Source of the DNA: an uncultured Muribaculaceae bacterium
GTDB lineage: Bacteria > Bacteroidota > Bacteroidia > Bacteroidales > Muribaculaceae
Reading direction: 5' to 3'
Length of the DNA stretch: 37,485 bases
Assembly: GCA_910584905.1 (NCBI GenBank)
Contig: CAJUCQ010000056.1
Coordinates: 1-37,485 of the forward strand
Part shown: one piece after another, positions 1-7,240 of the stretch
Numbering within the stretch: the stretch's first letter is position 1
Layout: each line of letters starts with the position of its first letter
Position numbers and translations under genes: made by a program
Notes under the pieces: model-generated
The model's input: the letters and a program-made list of their open reading frames with translations, nothing else
What the model was told of the DNA's origin: nothing
Database searches by the model: none

Positions 1-119
1 GACAGGCACAATGCGCGAGTGTTCAGAAATATAAAGGCAAGCGGAAAATATGTTACTTTGACTAACTACAGACAAGCGCTATGAGGCCTTAAGTTAATAG
101 CATTGAATCGCGTCCATAC
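1..119. repeat. Left copy of a 119-bp terminal inverted repeat
   Basis: Bases 1-119 are the reverse complement of 37357-37475. The first 111 positions are identical, and the only differences up to 119 are at 112 and 116. Beyond 119 a one-base gap gives a few more matches, then similarity stops. The repeat is AT-richer than the rest of the window and holds no convincing ORF. Both copies run outward off the window, so the full element is probably longer than what is visible. It is likely one of several dispersed copies that ended the assembly at both sides, though a real inverted pair flanking 37 kb is also possible. Confidence 0.9.
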
Positions 120-121
120 TT

Positions 122-137
122 TCGCGAGCGCTCGCGA
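122..137. repeat. 16-bp perfect palindrome beside the left repeat
   Basis: TCGCGAGCGCTCGCGA is a perfect 16-bp palindrome directly inside the boundary of the left terminal repeat and 55 bases beyond the stop codon of the minus-strand TonB receptor gene. It could fold as part of a transcription end for that gene, but no T-tract follows on the minus strand. It could equally be a protein-binding site. The rest of 138-192 shows nothing recognisable. Confidence 0.6.
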
Positions 138-192
138 GGTAAAGCACTGCAAATCTATGGATTGTATTGATGGCGGGCGCTCGGGGCGGGGC

Positions 193-2499
193 TCAGATGT
201 TGAGAGAGATGCCGATGTTGACGTTGCGGGGGAGCGCCGGGCCGTAGATGTAGCCTGAGTCGCGCGTGGGGCCGAGGTCGAAGTCGCGCTGGTAGGAGTT
301 GAAGATATTGCTCACTCCGGCGGAGAGGTCGAGGTCGAGGCGATTGAAGAGGCGAAAGCAGTAGGTGAATTTAAGATCGGCGTCGAAGAACGACTGTGTG
401 CGCACGGCGACGTCGACGTCCGTACCCGAGCCTACCATGTGCTGAACGAGCATCGGCCCGGTGGCCGTGGCGTTGAACGACGCACTCAGGCTCTTCGTTA
501 TATCCCAGTTTGCCGTCAGGTAGCCGTAGACGTCGGGGGTTCTGAACATGCGCGTTTCGGCGGGGACGTCGGGGTTGTCGCTCCACTGCTCGGGCTGTTT
601 GTAGCGGCTACGCTGGAGGGTGACTCCCCCCTGCAGGCTGAATCGGCTTGAGAAGAAAGCTTTGGCTTCGATATTAAGACCCATCACGCGCGCGCCGCTG
701 CCGTTGTAGCGTTCGAGGACGGCGTTGCCCATTGCGTCGGTGCCTTCAAGCTGACGGAGGACGAATACGTCGCGGAGGTCGGTGAAGAAACCTTCAATCA
801 AGAGGTTTGTCTGGACGGAGCCGAATGTGCGGTATATGTCGGCCGAGAGGCTGACGCTTTGCGAGCTTTCCTGCTTGAGATCCGGTGCAAGGACCGTGAC
901 AACGCGTTCGCCACCGACGACGGCGACGTGGAAGTCTTCGTCGTAGGCCTGCGGGGAGCGGAAACCGGTAGAGTACGAGGCTCGGAAGTTCAGATTTTCC
1001 GACGGATTGTAGCGGACGTTGAAGCGCGGCGACACGATGGGGTTTGAAATCATTGAGTGTTTGTCGAGGCGGGCTCCGGCGAGGAAACCCCAGCGCTCGT
1101 TGCGCCATTCGTTCTGGAGGTAGCCGCTGAAGATGCGGACGCATTGCTTTACGTCGTGGTTATATCCGAGGGTTACGTCGTGGAGGCGGTTGAAGGAGTA
1201 TTCGAGGCCGGCGACGAGTTCGGCGGGCATGAAGAGGAAGCGGTCCATGCGGTGGGTCCACTGGGAGCCGGCGGTGATGACGACGTCGGAGGTGCGGCCG
1301 TAGGCGTCGGGGTCCATGTCGGAGCCGTAGTAGCTTTGGCGGCGGGTGTTCTGGGTTGCGGCGAAAACGGCCACGTGGTCGCGGTGGTCGCGGAGCCAAA
1401 GGTCGTAGGTTGCTTCTCCGGCGTGGATATTGTGGTCGATCTGCTCGGCAATCATTGCCTGATGGGGCGTGGCCTTGAGGTTGTCGCCTCCGCGGCGGTA
1501 TTCGTGGGTGTTATGATACTCTACGGTGAGCTTGCTGATGTCGGAGAGGCGGAAGAATCCGCGCGAGCCGAGGGTCTGGGTCTTGAGCTGCGGCACTTCG
1601 GTGAAGCCGTCGCCATTGTGGTCGTAGCCGTCGCGGTAGCGGCTTTGGCCGTAGATGAAGAGGCCGGCTTTTCCGTTGTCGGTGACGATGGATGCGTTGA
1701 GGGTGGTATTGTTGTCGAATGAGCCGGAGGGGCCTATCGAAGTGAGCTGATGGGCCACTTGGGCCGAGTTTGTCATCGGGTCTTTGGTGATGATGTTGAT
1801 TGTGCCGCCGACGGCCGAAGAACCGAAGAGGGCCGAGCCGCCTCCGCGCATCACTTCGACGCGGTCGATCATATTGGCGGGAATCTGTTCGAGTCCGTAG
1901 ACGCCCGTGAGGGCCGAGAATACGGGGCGCGAGTTCATCAGAATCTGGGAATAGTGGCCGTCGAGTCCGTTGATGCGCACTTGGGTGAATCCGCAGTTCT
2001 GACAGTCGTTTTCGACGCGCACGCCGGGCTGGAAGTCGAGTCCGTCGGCGAGCGAGCATGCTCCGAGGCCGAGGAGCGCCGAGCCGGTGACGACGTTTAC
2101 GAGCGAGGGGCTCTCGCGGCGGCGCGTTTCGCTTTTGGATGAGGTGACTACCACCTGATCGAGCATGAAGGCGTCGGGGCGGATTTCGAAATTGAGTTCG
2201 ACGGTGCGTCCGGCTTCAGCCCGGGCATCGAGGCGGGCGGCCACGTAGCCGATGCTGCTGACTTCGAGGGTGTACGAGCCGGGCTTGAGGTCGCGGAACA
2301 CGTAGTGGCCGGAGGCGTCGGTGACGGTGGCCAAGCCCGTGGAGAGAATTTTGACGAGGCAACCGGGCATGTGTTCGCCGTTTTCGGCGTCGATGACGTG
2401 GCCGGTGATATTGGCGTCGGAAACTTTGGCGTTTTGGGCGTGCGTCATTGCACAGCCGATTACGAATGTAATCAGCAAGAATGTGATTTTCTTTATCAT
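193..2499 (-). CDS. TonB-dependent outer-membrane receptor with CxxC plug motif
   Basis: The 768-residue protein starts with a signal peptide (cleavage near residues 20-22, after THA). A carboxypeptidase-like regulatory domain follows at about 30-108, then a TonB-box-like stretch DQVVVTS at 114-120. The plug spans about 122-240 and includes ENDCQNCGFTQVRINGLDG (CxxC at 166-169) and the RVEVMRGGGSALFGSSAVGG segment. The rest is a 22-strand-type barrel ending in an aromatic-poor strand, NVNIGISLNI. Such receptors import a scarce ligand across the outer membrane using TonB-ExbBD energy. The ligand cannot be read from sequence. The CxxC and the His-rich peptide encoded 95 bp upstream on the same strand suggest a metal or metal complex. 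There is no SusD-like partner, so a glycan receptor is unlikely. Confidence 0.93.
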   Translation of the reverse strand: MIKKITFLLITFVIGCAMTHAQNAKVSDANITGHVIDAENGEHMPGCLVKILSTGLATVTDASGHYVFRDLKPGSYTLEVSSIGYVAARLDARAEAGRTVELNFEIRPDAFMLDQVVVTSSKSETRRRESPSLVNVVTGSALLGLGACSLADGLDFQPGVRVENDCQNCGFTQVRINGLDGHYSQILMNSRPVFSALTGVYGLEQIPANMIDRVEVMRGGGSALFGSSAVGGTINIITKDPMTNSAQVAHQLTSIGPSGSFDNNTTLNASIVTDNGKAGLFIYGQSRYRDGYDHNGDGFTEVPQLKTQTLGSRGFFRLSDISKLTVEYHNTHEYRRGGDNLKATPHQAMIAEQIDHNIHAGEATYDLWLRDHRDHVAVFAATQNTRRQSYYGSDMDPDAYGRTSDVVITAGSQWTHRMDRFLFMPAELVAGLEYSFNRLHDVTLGYNHDVKQCVRIFSGYLQNEWRNERWGFLAGARLDKHSMISNPIVSPRFNVRYNPSENLNFRASYSTGFRSPQAYDEDFHVAVVGGERVVTVLAPDLKQESSQSVSLSADIYRTFGSVQTNLLIEGFFTDLRDVFVLRQLEGTDAMGNAVLERYNGSGARVMGLNIEAKAFFSSRFSLQGGVTLQRSRYKQPEQWSDNPDVPAETRMFRTPDVYGYLTANWDITKSLSASFNATATGPMLVQHMVGSGTDVDVAVRTQSFFDADLKFTYCFRLFNRLDLDLSAGVSNIFNSYQRDFDLGPTRDSGYIYGPALPRNVNIGISLNI

Positions 2500-2594
2500 T
2501 TTATGAGGTTCGCGGATAATGGAGCTTTTGATGATAACTCTTGGCTACAGGCGCGTATGGCCTGCGAAAGAACGGGGGGGAGAGAGGGTTATCA

Positions 2595-2936
2595 TCAGGC
2601 TTGAGGCGGACCTCTCGAGAGCGAGGGCAGGCATGCGGCGTCGGCGGGTTCCGCGCCGGCGGGGCATTCGAGAGCCACGAAGTCGGCCGGGGCGTTGAGC
2701 GCCGGAGGGACGTCGGCGGCATCGACGGAGGCCGCCGCGGCGTTGAAAGCGGCGATGAGGCTCAGCTCGCCGTCGGTATGGGAATGGTGCGCCGACGGGC
2801 TGTAGGGGTGTGAGTGAGCCACGACCCGGCTGTCGGAAATGCGGTGGGTGTGCACGAACACGATGTTCGAGAACATGAAGTTCACGAACACGAGCGTCAT
2901 TATGACCGACAGCACTTTTGCCTGCATTTCTTTCAT
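2595..2936 (-). CDS. Small exported histidine-rich protein
   Basis: The 113-residue protein has one hydrophobic N-terminal segment (about residues 7-27), an uncleaved signal anchor or signal peptide. A dense histidine cluster follows: VHTH at 28-31, HSHP at 41-44 and HHSH at 50-53, seven His in 25 residues. The C-terminal half is Ala/Pro-rich and low complexity. It precedes the TonB receptor gene by 95 bp on the same strand, probably as one transcript. The His pattern suggests binding of zinc, copper, nickel or cobalt in the periplasm, but that is inference. ATG at 2936 lies only 7 bases from the -7 box; an alternative ATG three codons downstream (M4) would give a slightly longer leader. I do not recognise a named family with certainty. 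Confidence 0.75.
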   Translation of the reverse strand: MKEMQAKVLSVIMTLVFVNFMFSNIVFVHTHRISDSRVVAHSHPYSPSAHHSHTDGELSLIAAFNAAAASVDAADVPPALNAPADFVALECPAGAEPADAACLPSLSRGPPQA

Positions 2937-2943
2937 CGGGGTG

Positions 2944-2973
2944 CAAAGTTACGAAATTTAAGGGAGATACAAA
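2944..2973 (-). promoter_or_regulatory. Bacteroidetes promoter for the His-rich/TonB receptor operon
   Basis: On the minus strand, TTTG (2970-2973) and TAACTTTG (2944-2951) are separated by 18 bp, a good match to the Bacteroidetes -33/-7 consensus. The start codon (2936) begins about 7 bases past the -7 box, so the mRNA would have almost no leader. Confidence 0.7.
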
Positions 2974-3013
2974 AATACGTGTTTACCGGGCCGGAATTAA
3001 GCGGCAAATTTTG

Positions 3014-3021
3014 TAATTTTG
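3014..3021 (+). promoter_or_regulatory. -7 box for menA, near-leaderless
   Basis: TAATTTTG fits the -7 consensus TAnnTTTG. No TTTG is seen 18-21 bp upstream, so the -33 element is weak or absent. Only four bases separate the box from the menA ATG at 3026, which implies a leaderless or near-leaderless transcript. Confidence 0.5.
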
Positions 3022-3025
3022 CGGC

Positions 3026-3901
3026 ATGAATGGACGAATTATCCGCGCATGGGTTGAAGCCATGCGCCTGCGGACGCTACCGGTGAGCGTGGCGGGCGTT
3101 GTCTGCGGCTTTGCGTATGCCATCGCCAACGGCTACGGCATCTCGTGGGCCGGCTGGGTGTGCCTGCTGTTTGCGCTTTTGTGCCAGACGGCATCGAATT
3201 TTGCCAACGAGTACTTCGACTGGCGGGCCGGGCGCGACGCTCCGGGGCGCGAGGGCCCGCGGCGCGGCGTCACCGAGGGCGACATCAGCCCCCGGGCTAT
3301 GGCCGTGGCTACGGCCGTGACCGTCGGTGTGGCCTGTATCCTCGGGCTGACGCTGGTGGCTCGCGGAGGCTGGTGGATGATAGCCGTGGGAGCGGCCGTC
3401 GTGGCCGGCGTGTATGCCTACAGCGCCGGGCCGTGGCCTCTGAGCACCCACGGGCTGGGCGAGGCGGCCGTGGTGGTATTCTTCGGTCTTGTGCCCGTGA
3501 GCCTGACTTACTATCTGCTCACGCTGACGATGACGGCGGAGGTACTTACGGCGTCGGCGGGGATAGGCCTTCTCGGCGCCAATGTACTCGTGGTCAACAA
3601 CTATCGCGACATCCCCGACGACCGCGCCGTGGGGAAGCGGACGCTGGCCGTGCGCTTTGGCGGGAGGGCGATGATGCGCCTCTACCGCGTCAACGCGGTG
3701 CTTGCGGCCGCGGCGCTTGCCCCGGGCTACGCGCACGCTCCGGGCTTCATCGTCGCGAGCGGGCTGATCGCCGCATTCGGCTTCCGGGCGGCGGCGGCGA
3801 TGAGCCGCGAGAGCGGGCGCCGGCTCAATCCGTGGTTGGGTCGAACGGCTGTTTTTATGGCCGCAGCGTCGGCGCTTCTGCTCGTGGCGGCTCTTGTATG
3901 A
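3026..3901 (+). CDS. menA: 1,4-dihydroxy-2-naphthoate polyprenyltransferase
   Basis: A UbiA-superfamily membrane enzyme of 291 residues, the usual length. It attaches a polyprenyl chain to 1,4-dihydroxy-2-naphthoate, giving demethylmenaquinone in the inner membrane for anaerobic respiration. The first Asp-rich prenyl-diphosphate motif is NEYFDWRAGRD (61-71) and the second is NNYRDIPDDRAVGKRT (about 191-206). Eight or nine hydrophobic helices are evident. The N-terminus (RAWVEAMRLRTLPVS) resembles other MenA proteins, which supports the ATG at 3026. No other menaquinone gene is in the window. The gene is divergent from the His-rich/TonB operon, with 89 bp between start codons. Confidence 0.93.
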   Translation: MNGRIIRAWVEAMRLRTLPVSVAGVVCGFAYAIANGYGISWAGWVCLLFALLCQTASNFANEYFDWRAGRDAPGREGPRRGVTEGDISPRAMAVATAVTVGVACILGLTLVARGGWWMIAVGAAVVAGVYAYSAGPWPLSTHGLGEAAVVVFFGLVPVSLTYYLLTLTMTAEVLTASAGIGLLGANVLVVNNYRDIPDDRAVGKRTLAVRFGGRAMMRLYRVNAVLAAAALAPGYAHAPGFIVASGLIAAFGFRAAAAMSRESGRRLNPWLGRTAVFMAAASALLLVAALV

Positions 3902-3912
3902 AAAATTCTTCG

Positions 3913-3920
3913 TAACTTTG
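3913..3920 (+). promoter_or_regulatory. -7 box upstream of the DUF1846 gene
   Basis: TAACTTTG matches the -7 consensus exactly and lies 46 bases before the start codon at 3967. A TTG at 3894-3896 gives only 16 bp spacing, so the -33 element is uncertain. Confidence 0.55.
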
Positions 3921-3966
3921 CAGGTTGTAAAATCAAGCACACATATCAACTATCCACATACACACC

Positions 3967-5430
3967 ATGTCTACGGGTTTCGACAACGAGAAGTACATCA
4001 GAATCCAGTCTGAGCATATCAAAGAGCGTATCGAACATTTCAAGGGGAAGCTATATCTCGAACTCGGGGGTAAGCTTTTCGACGACTACCACGCGAGCCG
4101 CGTGCTCCCGGGCTTCCGCCCCGACTCGAAGCTGCGGATGCTGAGCCAGCTCAGCGAGCAGATTGAAATCGTAATCGTAATCAGCGCCGAGGACATTGTC
4201 CGCAACAAGGTGCGCGCCGACCTCGGCATCACCTACGACGAGGACGTGCTGCGCCTGCGCGATGCCTTCACGGAGAGGGGCTTCAAGGTGGGGTCGGTGG
4301 TCATCACCCACTATAACGGCCAGCACGCGGCCGACGATTTCCGCCGTCGGCTCGAGCGCCTCGGCATACGCTCGTATGTCCACTATCTCATCGACGGCTA
4401 CCCGCTCAACGTGGAGCTTATCGCCGGCGACGAGGGCTTCGGGAAAAACGATTACGTCGAGACGTCGCGCCCGCTGGTGATTGTGACGGCTCCGGGCCCG
4501 GGGTCGGGCAAAATGGCCGTGTGCCTCTCGCAGCTCTACAACGAGCACAAGCGCGGCATCGAGGCCGGCTACGCCAAGTTCGAGACCTTCCCGGTGTGGA
4601 ATCTGCCGCTGAAACATCCGGTGAACATCGCCTATGAGGCCGCCACGGCCGACCTCAACGACGTGAACATGATCGACCCCTTCCATCTCGAAGCCTACGG
4701 CAAAATCGCCGTCAACTACAACCGCGACATCGAGATTTTCCCGGTGCTCAACGCGCTGTTCGAGCAAATCTACGGCACCAACCCCTACAAGTCTCCGACG
4801 GACATGGGCGTGAACATGGTGGGCTTCTGCATGAGCGACGAGGACGAGTGCGCCCGCGCATCGAACAATGAAATCATACGGCGCTACTACGAGGCGACAA
4901 ACAAGTATGCCAACGGCGCCGACAACGACGCTGAAATCCAAAAGATAAAGCTACTACTGAATCAGGCCAAAATCACGACCGACTACCGCCGCGTGACCGT
5001 TGCCGCCCGGGAGCGCCGCGACGCCGACGGCCACAACAGCGCGGCCATAGAGCTTGCCGACGGCACCATCATCACGGCCGAGACCTCCGACCTCCTCGGG
5101 CCGAGCGCCGCCCTGATTCTCAACGCCACGAAGCATCTCGCCGGCATCGACCATTCGATCAAGCTTATTCCCCAGGCCATGATTGAGCCTATTCAGACGA
5201 CGAAAATAAAGTATCTCGGGAGCCGCAACCCGCGCCTACACACGGACGAAGTGCTTGTGGCGCTGTCGGTTGTGTCGCAGGCCGACGAAAACTGCCGCCG
5301 CGCGCTCGCAGAGCTTCCGCGTCTGCGGGGCTGTCAGGTACACTCGACAGTGATGCTCTCGGAGGTAGACCGCAAGATATTCCAAAAACTGGGCGTCGAC
5401 CTCACGTGCGACCCCGTGCGAAAAAAATAA
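3967..5430 (+). CDS. DUF1846 (UPF0371) family protein
   Basis: 487 residues, full length for the DUF1846 family, which is widespread in bacteria and has no settled function. The family's N-terminus is recognisable (GFDNEKYIRIQSEHIKERI). A glycine-rich P-loop-like segment, TAPGPGSGK, sits near 174-182 and suggests nucleotide or phosphate binding. There is no signal peptide or membrane segment, so it should be cytoplasmic. It has its own -7 box and a strong terminator after it, so it is probably transcribed alone. The neighbours (menA upstream, pyrG downstream) give no clear functional hint. Confidence 0.9.
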   Translation: MSTGFDNEKYIRIQSEHIKERIEHFKGKLYLELGGKLFDDYHASRVLPGFRPDSKLRMLSQLSEQIEIVIVISAEDIVRNKVRADLGITYDEDVLRLRDAFTERGFKVGSVVITHYNGQHAADDFRRRLERLGIRSYVHYLIDGYPLNVELIAGDEGFGKNDYVETSRPLVIVTAPGPGSGKMAVCLSQLYNEHKRGIEAGYAKFETFPVWNLPLKHPVNIAYEAATADLNDVNMIDPFHLEAYGKIAVNYNRDIEIFPVLNALFEQIYGTNPYKSPTDMGVNMVGFCMSDEDECARASNNEIIRRYYEATNKYANGADNDAEIQKIKLLLNQAKITTDYRRVTVAARERRDADGHNSAAIELADGTIITAETSDLLGPSAALILNATKHLAGIDHSIKLIPQAMIEPIQTTKIKYLGSRNPRLHTDEVLVALSVVSQADENCRRALAELPRLRGCQVHSTVMLSEVDRKIFQKLGVDLTCDPVRKK

Positions 5431-5464
5431 GCCCCCCGTTCCAGCCGGGGTCAGCACCCCATGC

Positions 5465-5502
5465 GCGAAAAGGCGGGCGCAGATTGCGCGCGCCTTTTTC
5501 GC
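5465..5502 (+). terminator. Rho-independent terminator after the DUF1846 gene
   Basis: A GC-rich hairpin whose outer arms read GCGAAAAGGCG and CGCCTTTTTCGC, with a TTTTT run at 5495-5499. It closes the DUF1846 transcript just before the pyrG promoter. Confidence 0.8.
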
Positions 5503-5510
5503 TCTATCAC

Positions 5511-5541
5511 TTGCCGAGGCGGAGTTTTTTTTGTATTTTTG
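5511..5541 (+). promoter_or_regulatory. Promoter for pyrG-yidC
   Basis: TTG (5511-5513) and TATTTTTG (5534-5541) are separated by 20 bp, the ideal Bacteroidetes layout. The leader to the pyrG start is about 50 bases. Confidence 0.7.
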
Positions 5542-5597
5542 CGCAAAATTGTGCCCGGAAGAGCCGGGGACTCCAATAACTCACATCTTCAACCAGC

Positions 5598-7217
5598 GTG
5601 GAAACCAAGTACATTTTCGTGACGGGAGGCGTTGTGTCCTCTCTCGGCAAAGGTATTATCTCATCGTCGCTTGCTTGTCTGCTGAAGGCCCGCGGCTATC
5701 GCGTGACTATCCAGAAATTCGACCCCTACATCAACATCGACCCGGGGACACTCAACCCCTACGAGCACGGCGAATGCTATGTGACCGAAGACGGCCACGA
5801 GGCTGACCTCGACCTCGGACACTACGAACGGTTCACGAACGTGCATACCTCGCGCGCCAACAACGTGACAACCGGACGCATCTACCAGAGCGTCATCGAC
5901 AAGGAGCGCCGGGGCGACTATCTCGGGAAAACCGTCCAGATTGTGCCCCACATCACGGACGAAATCAAGCGCAGCGTGAAGCTTCTCGGCAACACTGGTA
6001 AGTACGACTTCGTAATCACTGAAATCGGGGGCACCGTCGGCGACATCGAGTCGCTGCCGTTCCTCGAGAGTGTGCGCCAGCTGCGCTGGGAACTCGGACG
6101 CAACAGCCTGTGTGTGCATCTGACCTACGTGCCTTTCATCAACGCGGCCAAGGAGCTGAAGACCAAACCGACGCAACACTCGGTAAAGAATCTTCAGGAA
6201 CTCGGCATCCAGCCCGACGTCCTCGTTCTGCGCACGGAGAAAGACATTCCCGCCGACATGCGTCGCAAAATCGCGCTCTTCTGCAACGTCAGCCCCGACT
6301 CGGTGATTCAGAGCATCGACGTCAACTCTATCTACAAAGTGCCTCTCAAGATGCATGAGCAGCATCTCGACGAAATCGTGCTTCGCAAGATGGACGTCGC
6401 CGTCGAAGGCGAACCCGACATGGGCCCGTGGATGAAGTTTATCGAACGGCTCGACTCGGCCACCGAGAGCGTCGACATAGCGCTCGTCGGGAAATACGTC
6501 GAGCTTCAGGACGCCTACAAGAGCATCGCCGAAAGCCTCTTCCACGCAGCCACATACGCCAACCGCCGCCTCAACCTCACCTACGTCCACTCCGAGAAGC
6601 TCACCGACGCCGACGTCGAGGCCAAGCTCGGCGACAAGGACGGCGTGATTATCGCCCCGGGCTTCGGGCAACGCGGCATCGAGGGCAAATTCACGGCGCT
6701 CAAATGGTGCCGCGAACACGACGTGCCCACCTTCGGCATCTGCCTCGGCATGCAGTGCATGGTCATCGAGTTTGCGCGCAACGTGCTCGGACTCGAGGGC
6801 GCCAACTCCACCGAGATGGACACCAAGACGCCCTACAACGTCATCGACCTCATGGAAGAGCAGAAGAGCATATCGAACCTCGGCGGCACGATGCGCCTCG
6901 GGGCTTACGACTGCGAACTCCGCGCCGGCTCCCGCGCCGCCGCGGCCTACGGCTCCACGAGCATCCGCGAACGCCACCGCCACCGCTTCGAGTTCAACAA
7001 CGACTTCCGCGAGCGCTTCGAGGCCGCCGGAATGGCCTGCGTGGGCGAAAACCCCGCCACCAAACTCGTGGAAGTGGTCGAGATTCCGGAAAAACGCTGG
7101 TTTATCGGCACACAATACCACCCCGAGTACTCGTCGACAGTGCTGTCGCCCAACCCGATTTTCGAATCGTTCGTAAAAGCGGCCGTCGACTATCATGAGA
7201 TGAAAACATCCCGTTAA
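5598..7217 (+). CDS. pyrG: CTP synthase
   Basis: Converts UTP to CTP using ATP and glutamine in the cytoplasm. The N-terminal synthetase domain starts METKYIFVTGGVVSSLGKGI, the family signature with its P-loop. The C-terminal glutamine amidotransferase has the nucleophile in GICLGMQ (C382) and the HPE of the triad at 508-510. At 539 residues it is complete. The start is GTG at 5598: there is no ATG at the right place, and family members begin exactly here. yidC follows 23 bp later, the common Bacteroidales arrangement, so the two are probably co-transcribed. Confidence 0.97.
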   Translation: METKYIFVTGGVVSSLGKGIISSSLACLLKARGYRVTIQKFDPYINIDPGTLNPYEHGECYVTEDGHEADLDLGHYERFTNVHTSRANNVTTGRIYQSVIDKERRGDYLGKTVQIVPHITDEIKRSVKLLGNTGKYDFVITEIGGTVGDIESLPFLESVRQLRWELGRNSLCVHLTYVPFINAAKELKTKPTQHSVKNLQELGIQPDVLVLRTEKDIPADMRRKIALFCNVSPDSVIQSIDVNSIYKVPLKMHEQHLDEIVLRKMDVAVEGEPDMGPWMKFIERLDSATESVDIALVGKYVELQDAYKSIAESLFHAATYANRRLNLTYVHSEKLTDADVEAKLGDKDGVIIAPGFGQRGIEGKFTALKWCREHDVPTFGICLGMQCMVIEFARNVLGLEGANSTEMDTKTPYNVIDLMEEQKSISNLGGTMRLGAYDCELRAGSRAAAAYGSTSIRERHRHRFEFNNDFRERFEAAGMACVGENPATKLVEVVEIPEKRWFIGTQYHPEYSSTVLSPNPIFESFVKAAVDYHEMKTSR

Positions 7218-7240
7218 AAAAACATTCCATTCAGACAATC

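Noticed and set aside
1..119. Terminal repeat as part of an rRNA operon or tRNA
   Set aside because: rRNA operons are a common cause of contig ends, but no rRNA or tRNA sequence or strong outward promoter is recognisable in the visible 119 bp.
193..2499. Calling the TonB receptor BtuB because a BtuG-like gene is in the window
   Set aside because: The two are 16 kb apart, in separate units, and the plug CxxC and His-rich neighbour point elsewhere.
5661..7238. 525-codon minus-strand frame opposite pyrG
   Set aside because: Frame mirrored from a high-GC coding region; composition is unlike a protein, and pyrG is unambiguous.
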